Shown here in pieces: positions 6,005-11,632 of a stretch of 11,632 bases of DNA (its first letter is position 1; each line of letters starts with the position of its first letter). The stretch covers positions 1 through 11,632 of the forward strand of contig JAATGX010000184.1 in the NCBI GenBank assembly GCA_015688915.1, given 5' to 3'. The notes under the pieces were generated by a model, which saw only the letters and a list, made by a program, of their open reading frames with translations, made no database searches and was not told the DNA's origin. Source of the DNA: Desulfuromonadales bacterium. Its GTDB lineage: Bacteria > Desulfobacterota > Desulfuromonadia > Geobacterales > Pseudopelobacteraceae. A program made the translations under genes and the position numbers.

Positions 6005-8893
6005 ATGACACATTCCGTTGACTACTACACGAACAACCCCCTGGTCCACCGGGACCGCCGTTTGAGTACATCGCCCTCCGAGTGGGTGCGCTCCTTTGCC
6101 TGCGAGGACCTGAAACCGCTCATCGTCTGTCGCGGGCCCATCCGCAAGGAGGCCATGGACGTTTACGAGGAGATGGGCATCAGCCACTACGGCATCCTGC
6201 TCTCGGAAAAGGATTCCATCGTCTATACCAACGCCCTGGCCCCGGAATTGCGCCAACTGACCGATCCCCGGCGCATCCATCGCGTGCCCGACTATTCCGG
6301 CGCCAGCAGGGAAGAGCGCGTCGAGCGTATTCACCAGATCATCGGCATTGCCAAGGACAACGGCTATGACTCCATCTTCGCCGGGTACGGCTTCATGGCC
6401 GAGGACGACGAGTTTGTAGCAGCCATCGAACAGGCGGGGCTGGCGTTCATCGGCCCCTGCTCGGCCACCCAGGCCGGCGCGGGCAAGAAGGACGAGGCCA
6501 AGCGGACCGCGCTCCTCGTCGATGTCAGCGTCACCCCCGGTATCGACAACGTGACGGCACGCACCCTGGTGAAGAAACATCCCACCCGCAAGCAACTCCT
6601 GGCGCTGGTCACCGCCGAAGGGCTTTCCTGTGACAAGAAGGTCCTGAACAACGAACAGCTCTCCCTGGAAGACCTGGCCGACCATATCCTGTACGCCTCC
6701 TACGCCAAGGGGATCGACCTGTTCTCCATCGAGGAGTTGTGCGCCCAGGTTCAGACCGAAGTGGCCGACATGTTCAAGAAGCATCCCCGCAGCCGGGTCC
6801 GCCTCAAGGCCATCGGCGGCGGCGGCGGCAAGGGGCAGCGCATCCTGGGGGCGGAACTGCTCACGGCCAAGAAGATCGACGACAAACTGATCAGGCAGGC
6901 CGCCGCCGACGCGCCGGGCCTGGTGCGCGAGGTGCTGAACGAGGTCAAGGCCAACGGCGTGGGGGACAACAAGAACGTCCTGATCGAACTGAACATCGAG
7001 CAGACCCGCCACAATGAGATCCAGCTCCTGGGCAATGGCGAATGGTGCATCGCACTTGGCGGGCGCGACTGTTCCCTGCAGATGCACGAACAGAAACTCC
7101 TGGAGGTATCCGTCACCCAGGAAGGGCTGATGGCGGCCATCGCCAGGGCCAGGGCGGCGGGCAGGAAGAGCGAGGTCAAGGCGCTGGAGAGCGACCTGAA
7201 GGTGCTCAAACGCATGGAGGAGCAGTCTGAGCGTTTCGGCAAGGCGGTCGGGCTTGATTCCGCCTCCACCTTCGAGTGCATCGTTGACCGGGACCGCCAC
7301 TACTTCATGGAGGTCAACACCAGGATCCAGGTGGAGCATCGCGTGACCGAGCTCTGTTACAGCCTGAAGTTCACCAATCCCAAGGACAAGAAGGATTTCT
7401 TCGTCGTGGAGTCGCTGGTCGAGGCCATGGCCCTTCTGGCGCGCCACAAGAAGCGCCTGCCCAAGCCGGAGCGGATTGTCCGTTTCAATGCGGCCGTGGA
7501 GGCGAGGCTCAATGCCACTGACGCCTCCCTCTCGCCCCACGCCGGCGGCATGATCCGCTTCTGGTCGAAACCGATCGACGGCGAGATTCGCGATGACCAG
7601 GGGATCAGCATGCTGAACCCGGACACCGGGCAGTTCATGAAATACAAGGTCGCCGGAGCCTATGATTCGAACATCGCCCTGCTGCTGACCAAGGGCGAAG
7701 ACCGCCTGGACAGTTACGAGCGGCTTTCCGAGGTCATCCGCAGCACCACCCTGCGCGGCAGCGACCTGGCCACCAATCTGGAATTCCACTATGGCCTGGT
7801 CAACTGGTTCCTGGGCAACAACGTCATGGCCAAACCGACGACCCGTTTCGTGGTCCCGTATCTGGCCCTGGTCGGTACCCTCAAGGAAGAGTCCAATAAA
7901 CTGGACCCGGTCTACGCCTTCCTGCAGATGAAGAAGCAGTATGCCAAGCGCATTGCCGAACAGTTCCCGGATGACCCTGCGGTCGGCAAGACCATGTCAG
8001 CCCTGCTTGACCGGAAAGGAACCCTGATCATCCGCCCCATGGAGCGCCTGCTGGGCGATCCGCACCTGCTCTCCGGCTGGCTGAGCATGAACAGGAAAAA
8101 CTTCCGCATCGACAACGGCAAGGTGGTCTGGTTGAGGAACCCCCTGGGGGTCCTCAACCAGACCTACGAATACCTGCACATGTCCTTTCGTCCGCACAAG
8201 CCGGCTGCCGAGGTGATCTGGGGTCACGACAACGATCTGCTCCAGCAATCGCTCCGCTTCTCCCGCTCCCTGCGTGAAAAATTCGGTCTGGAGCGGGACC
8301 AGTATTTCGAGTTGTGCGAGATTCTGAAAAAAGAAAAACCCCAGGGCGGGTTCGATGCCGAGACCTGGGAACAGATCCGCTCCTCCCACTTCGGGTACGA
8401 GGCGGGACTCGAACTGCTCGGCATGCTGTTCCTGGTCGGGAACACCACCAAATTCTGGGATCTGCGCGTGGAGGAGGACCTGGAGATCACCATCCCCGAC
8501 TATCTCACCGACCCGGAATTGCAGGCGCGTACGAAAAAGATCCTGGTGCCGCCTCCGGCCACCAAGGCCGACGAGGTCGTGGCGGCCTGCGGCGGCATGT
8601 ACTATGCCCAGGAAGCGCCGGGATTGCCGTTGTTCGTCTCGGAAGGGATGCATTTCGAAAAGGGGCAGACGCTTTACATCATCGAAGTCATGAAAATGTT
8701 CAACAAGATCAATGCCCAGTTCTCGGGGACCATCGACAAGATCCTGATCCAGGGGGGCGACGGCACGATCGTCCAGAAAGGGCAGCCGCTCTTCAAGGTC
8801 ACCCCGGACGAGAAATTTGTCGAGGTGGATGCCGGCGAGATCGAACGGGAAAAGCGCGAGCTGACCGGTAAGTACCTGAAGGCCGTCCTGTAA
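6005..8893 (+). CDS. Acyl-CoA carboxylase biotin carboxylase fused to biotin carboxyl carrier domain
   Basis: This 962-residue protein carboxylates its own biotin with ATP and bicarbonate and hands it to the carboxyltransferase encoded just upstream. Order of parts: an N-terminal biotin-carboxylase domain (about 35-170, with AGYGFMAEDDEF and FIGPCSATQAGAGKKDEAKR); the ATP-grasp core with glycine loop GGGGGKG (271-277), RHNEIQLLG (335-343), RDCSLQMHEQK (354-364) and the active-site strand FMEVNTRIQVEHRVTEL (434-450); a biotin-carboxylase C-terminal domain (about 488-600); a long segment I cannot name (about 610-850); and a biotinyl domain with IEVMKM, where Lys897 is the expected biotinylation site. 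Two things are odd. The gap between GPCSATQAG and the glycine loop is roughly twice the family norm, and the protein is far longer than usual BC or BC-BCCP proteins. Pyruvate carboxylase is unlikely, since its carboxyltransferase domain is absent. Confidence 0.9.
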   Translation: MTHSVDYYTNNPLVHRDRRLSTSPSEWVRSFACEDLKPLIVCRGPIRKEAMDVYEEMGISHYGILLSEKDSIVYTNALAPELRQLTDPRRIHRVPDYSGASREERVERIHQIIGIAKDNGYDSIFAGYGFMAEDDEFVAAIEQAGLAFIGPCSATQAGAGKKDEAKRTALLVDVSVTPGIDNVTARTLVKKHPTRKQLLALVTAEGLSCDKKVLNNEQLSLEDLADHILYASYAKGIDLFSIEELCAQVQTEVADMFKKHPRSRVRLKAIGGGGGKGQRILGAELLTAKKIDDKLIRQAAADAPGLVREVLNEVKANGVGDNKNVLIELNIEQTRHNEIQLLGNGEWCIALGGRDCSLQMHEQKLLEVSVTQEGLMAAIARARAAGRKSEVKALESDLKVLKRMEEQSERFGKAVGLDSASTFECIVDRDRHYFMEVNTRIQVEHRVTELCYSLKFTNPKDKKDFFVVESLVEAMALLARHKKRLPKPERIVRFNAAVEARLNATDASLSPHAGGMIRFWSKPIDGEIRDDQGISMLNPDTGQFMKYKVAGAYDSNIALLLTKGEDRLDSYERLSEVIRSTTLRGSDLATNLEFHYGLVNWFLGNNVMAKPTTRFVVPYLALVGTLKEESNKLDPVYAFLQMKKQYAKRIAEQFPDDPAVGKTMSALLDRKGTLIIRPMERLLGDPHLLSGWLSMNRKNFRIDNGKVVWLRNPLGVLNQTYEYLHMSFRPHKPAAEVIWGHDNDLLQQSLRFSRSLREKFGLERDQYFELCEILKKEKPQGGFDAETWEQIRSSHFGYEAGLELLGMLFLVGNTTKFWDLRVEEDLEITIPDYLTDPELQARTKKILVPPPATKADEVVAACGGMYYAQEAPGLPLFVSEGMHFEKGQTLYIIEVMKMFNKINAQFSGTIDKILIQGGDGTIVQKGQPLFKVTPDEKFVEVDAGEIEREKRELTGKYLKAVL

Positions 8894-8911
8894 CGGCTTG
8901 AAAAATGATGC

Positions 8912-8940
8912 ATAACCCGGAGAAACGGAGAAGCGGAGTT
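8912..8940. repeat. Extra half-arm of the CGGAGA repeat family
   Basis: The stretch starting ATAACCCGGAGAAACGGAGA is a close copy of the left arms at 9036 and 10871, with substitutions and a one-base deletion after the second unit. It has no right arm of its own nearby; the nearest candidate is 9123-9153, shared with element C. It is probably a decayed or partly deleted copy. Together with the hairpin at 8958-9014 and element C it fills the gene-free gap 8894-9200. Confidence 0.6.
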
Positions 8941-8957
8941 TATTACCGATAGAATGT

Positions 8958-9014
8958 CACCAAAGGCTGGGGGGTACTGATTTAATTCTTTATCCCGTAG
9001 CCTTTGGTGTTTTT
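8958..9014 (+). terminator. Terminator-like hairpin between biotin carboxylase and mutase genes
   Basis: CACCAAAGGCT (8958-8968) and AGCCTTTGGTG (8999-9009) form a perfect 11-bp inverted repeat. The stem can extend inward past one mismatch through GGG/CCC pairing (8971-8973 with 8994-8996), and the hairpin is followed by TTTTT (9010-9014). It would work as an intrinsic terminator or attenuator separating carboxylase from mutase transcription. Equally it could be the core of another small repeat, as it lies between repeat arms. Confidence 0.5.
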
Positions 9015-9033
9015 GAGATTACAATCAAGGGCT

Positions 9034-9156
9034 GAATAACACGGAGAAACGGAGAACACGGAGAAAAACGAATCGATTCTTTTTAAGTAAACAAAATTCA
9101 TGGTTTTGTTTTTGTCGTTGACGTGCTCCGTGTGCTCCGTGTCTCCGTGTTATTCC
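9034..9156. repeat. Intergenic inverted-repeat element C (CGGAGA type), same family as the GxxExxY cassette
   Basis: The left arm (9036-9065) begins ATAACACGGAGAAACGGAGA. The right arm (9123-9153) is its inverted copy with about three or four A/C-type differences. Units CGGAG recur at a pitch of 8 and 9. The 30-base left arm equals the reverse complement of the right arm of the GxxExxY cassette (11278-11307) at every base. The interior (9066-9122) is AT-rich and non-coding, with a central AAACAAAA/TTTTGTTT inverted pair (9089-9096, 9104-9111). The right arm ends shortly before the mutase Shine-Dalgarno. Confidence 0.8.
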
Positions 9157-9188
9157 AATTGCCGTTTGCAGGATTAATTCAACTCTTT

Positions 9189-9192
9189 GGAG
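9189..9192 (+). promoter_or_regulatory. Shine-Dalgarno deciding the mutase start
   Basis: GGAG is 8 bases before ATG 9201 but only 2 before the in-frame ATG 9195, so 9201 is preferred. The open frame reaching back to 9123 would be translated from the arm of element C and is rejected. Confidence 0.7.
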
Positions 9193-9200
9193 AAATGACC

Positions 9201-10853
<1,653 letters not shown>

Positions 10854-10885
10854 CGCAATACAAAAATGGAATAACACGGAGAAAC

Positions 10886-10898
10886 GGAGAGCACGGAG
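10886..10898 (+). promoter_or_regulatory. Ribosome binding site supplied by the repeat arm
   Basis: The left arm contains GGAG at 10886-10889 (11 bases before the ATG) and again at 10895-10898 (2 bases before it). No other start signal exists, so the repeat units themselves appear to serve as the Shine-Dalgarno of the cassette gene. Confidence 0.5.
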
Positions 10899-10900
10899 AA

Positions 10901-11275
10901 ATGCTTATTGATGGGGATCTGACGGATCTGATTATCGGGAAAGCGATTGTCGTGCACAGTCTGCTTGGGCCTGGCCTGCTTGAGTCTGTATATGAAACTT
11001 GTCTCGCACATGAACTTACAGATGCGGGTTTATTTGTTGAACGTCAGAAAGTTTTGCCAATCAACTATAAGGGTATTCATCTTGATGACGGACTTCGAAT
11101 GGATATGGTGATCGAGAACAAAATAGTTCTTGAATTGAAATGTGTCGAAAAGCTGTTGCCGGTGCATGAAGCTCAACTCCAGACCTACTTGAAATTGTCA
11201 GGGATGAAAATCGGTTTTCTTCTGAACTTTTACACGAGATTTTTAAAAGATGGAATAAAACGTATGGTTTTTTGA
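10901..11275 (+). CDS. GxxExxY protein, PD-(D/E)XK nuclease superfamily
   Basis: This complete 124-residue protein belongs to the GxxExxY family, whose biochemical role is not established to my knowledge. The name motif is present as GLLESVY (residues 25-31) after the conserved IVVHSLLGPG stretch. Nuclease-like residues follow: Asp in GLRMDMVIENK and the Glu-x-Lys of LELKCVEKL, then HEAQLQTYL, which resembles the Q-x3-Y motif of RecB-type nucleases. It ends in the usual LLNFYTRFLKDGIKRMVF. No signal peptide or membrane segment is seen. The whole gene lies between two inverted repeat arms, the left of which provides its ribosome binding site. Its codons are AT-richer than those of its neighbours, consistent with transfer. 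It interrupts a metabolic operon to which it has no evident functional link. Confidence 0.88.
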   Translation: MLIDGDLTDLIIGKAIVVHSLLGPGLLESVYETCLAHELTDAGLFVERQKVLPINYKGIHLDDGLRMDMVIENKIVLELKCVEKLLPVHEAQLQTYLKLSGMKIGFLLNFYTRFLKDGIKRMVF

Positions 11276-11308
11276 TTTTCTCCGTGTTCTCCGTTTCTCC
11301 GTGTTATC

Positions 11309-11317
11309 AAGGAAAGG
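11309..11317 (+). promoter_or_regulatory. Shine-Dalgarno of the epimerase gene, directly after the cassette
   Basis: AAGGAAAGG lies 8 bases before the ATG at 11326 and begins one base after the right arm of the GxxExxY cassette, so the cassette leaves translation initiation of the epimerase intact. Confidence 0.6.
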
Positions 11318-11325
11318 TTCTGAAA

Positions 11326-11632
11326 ATGTTGCAAAGAATTAACCATATCGGCATAGCGGTGCAATCTATTGATGACACTATCCCCTTTTATCAGGACAGC
11401 CTGGGCATGGCCCTGCTGGGGATCGAGGACGTTCCGGAGCAGAAGGTGAAAGTCGCCATGCTGCAAATAGGCGAGTCCAAGATCGAGTTGCTGGAGCCGA
11501 TGGGCAGCGACAGTCCGATAGCGAAATTCCTGGAAAAGAACGGCCCCGGCGTCCACCATCTGGCCTATGAGGTCGAGGATATCGAGGCGGCGATTGCCAA
11601 GCTGTTGGCGGACGGGGCGCGGATGATCGACG
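11326..11632 (+). CDS. mce: Methylmalonyl-CoA epimerase, 3' end outside window
   Basis: The first 102 residues are present, of roughly 135 usual for the family. The enzyme epimerises (S)- and (R)-methylmalonyl-CoA and so links the carboxylase product to the mutase substrate. It is a small metal-dependent protein of the glyoxalase/vicinal-oxygen-chelate fold. The start MLQRINHIGIAVQSIDDTI carries the first metal-ligand His (His7). GESKIELLEPMG (49-60) and GPGVHHLAYEVEDIEAA (73-89) carry further expected ligand positions (Glu54, His77 or His78). The last ligand, a Glu near the C-terminus, lies beyond the window. Its place after carboxylase and mutase genes fits a propionyl-CoA to succinyl-CoA operon, broken only by the GxxExxY cassette. 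Confidence 0.93.
   Translation, partial: MLQRINHIGIAVQSIDDTIPFYQDSLGMALLGIEDVPEQKVKVAMLQIGESKIELLEPMGSDSPIAKFLEKNGPGVHHLAYEVEDIEAAIAKLLADGARMID

Larger units (their letters stand above)
10871..11307 (+). mobile_element. Candidate GxxExxY repeat cassette: inverted 30-base arms enclosing one gene
   Basis: The left arm 10871-10900 (starting ATAACACGGAGAAACGGAGA) and the right arm 11278-11307 are inverted copies matching at 29 of 30 bases. Each arm has three CGGAGA units at a pitch of 8 and 9 bases. The enclosed gene begins on the next base after the left arm and its stop codon ends two bases before the right arm, so the cassette is arm-gene-arm with nothing spare. It lies between the mutase and epimerase genes and is visibly richer in A and T than both. 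A closely related element (C) without a gene lies upstream of the mutase. I see no transposase or recombinase motif and no clear target-site duplication, so mobility rests on dispersed copies and the foreign-looking composition. Confidence 0.5.

Noticed and set aside
5963..7789. Minus-strand frame of 608 codons opposite the biotin carboxylase
   Set aside because: Same mirror-frame character, with no ribosome binding site or domain.
9034..9070. CRISPR-like short tandem repeats
   Set aside because: Units are 5-7 bases at a pitch of 8-9, and only three per arm. There are no spacers of constant length, and the units occur as inverted arms, not arrays.
9123..9200. N-terminal extension of the mutase (MLRVLRVSVLF...)
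   Set aside because: It is translated from the right arm of element C. It looks like a signal peptide only by chance, and the family starts near MSINDSK.
10854..11325. Target-site duplication flanking the GxxExxY cassette
   Set aside because: The bases outside the arms (…AAATGGA on the left, CAAGGAA… on the right) show no convincing direct repeat, so no duplication is claimed.
11230..11559. Minus-strand frame overlapping the cassette right arm and the epimerase start
   Set aside because: It reads the repeat arm as peptide (RRNGEHGENQ) and is opposite the epimerase, so it is spurious.

Overview
The window looks like chromosome of a GC-rich, strictly respiring or fermenting delta-proteobacterium of the Geobacter/Pelobacter type (Desulfuromonadota). 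That assignment is an inference from the topA-trmFO pair, the GlcF-type Fe-S protein, the XRE-cupin regulator and a propionyl-CoA/methylmalonyl-CoA gene set in this order. Every supportable gene is on the + strand. The long minus-strand frames are mirror frames of GC-rich genes.

Layout: the 3' end of topA (2-433) ends in a strong intrinsic terminator (457-495) that almost touches the start of trmFO (501-1811). Next come a GlcF/LutA-like Fe-S protein (1968-3248) with its own terminator, then an AT-rich promoter region and an XRE-cupin regulator (3386-3949). The rest is a propionate module: acyl-CoA carboxylase carboxyltransferase (4092-5816), a long biotin carboxylase fused to a biotin carrier domain (6005-8893), the catalytic subunit of methylmalonyl-CoA mutase (9201-10853) and methylmalonyl-CoA epimerase (11326 to the window edge). 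Together these would interconvert propionyl-CoA, (S)- and (R)-methylmalonyl-CoA and succinyl-CoA. The B12-binding subunit of the mutase is not in the window. Active-site residues (Tyr80, Arg198, His235) mark the mutase as methylmalonyl-type rather than isobutyryl-type.

The most unusual content is between the genes. Four intergenic gaps (1812-1967, 5817-6004, 8894-9200, 10854-11325) each hold a long inverted repeat whose arms are built from short repeated units (CGCAAAG, CAGAG/CGGAG or CGGAGA) at a pitch of 8 and 8-9 bases. Three have AT-rich non-coding interiors. The fourth (10871-11307) carries exactly one complete gene: a 124-residue GxxExxY protein of the PD-(D/E)XK nuclease superfamily that starts on the base after the left arm and stops two bases before the right arm. 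One arm of a non-coding copy (9036-9065) matches the reverse complement of the coding copy's right arm at all 30 bases. My reading is a compact nuclease-bearing repeat cassette accompanied by short non-autonomous relatives, similar in logic to RAYT/REP or MITE systems. Mobility is inferred, not shown.
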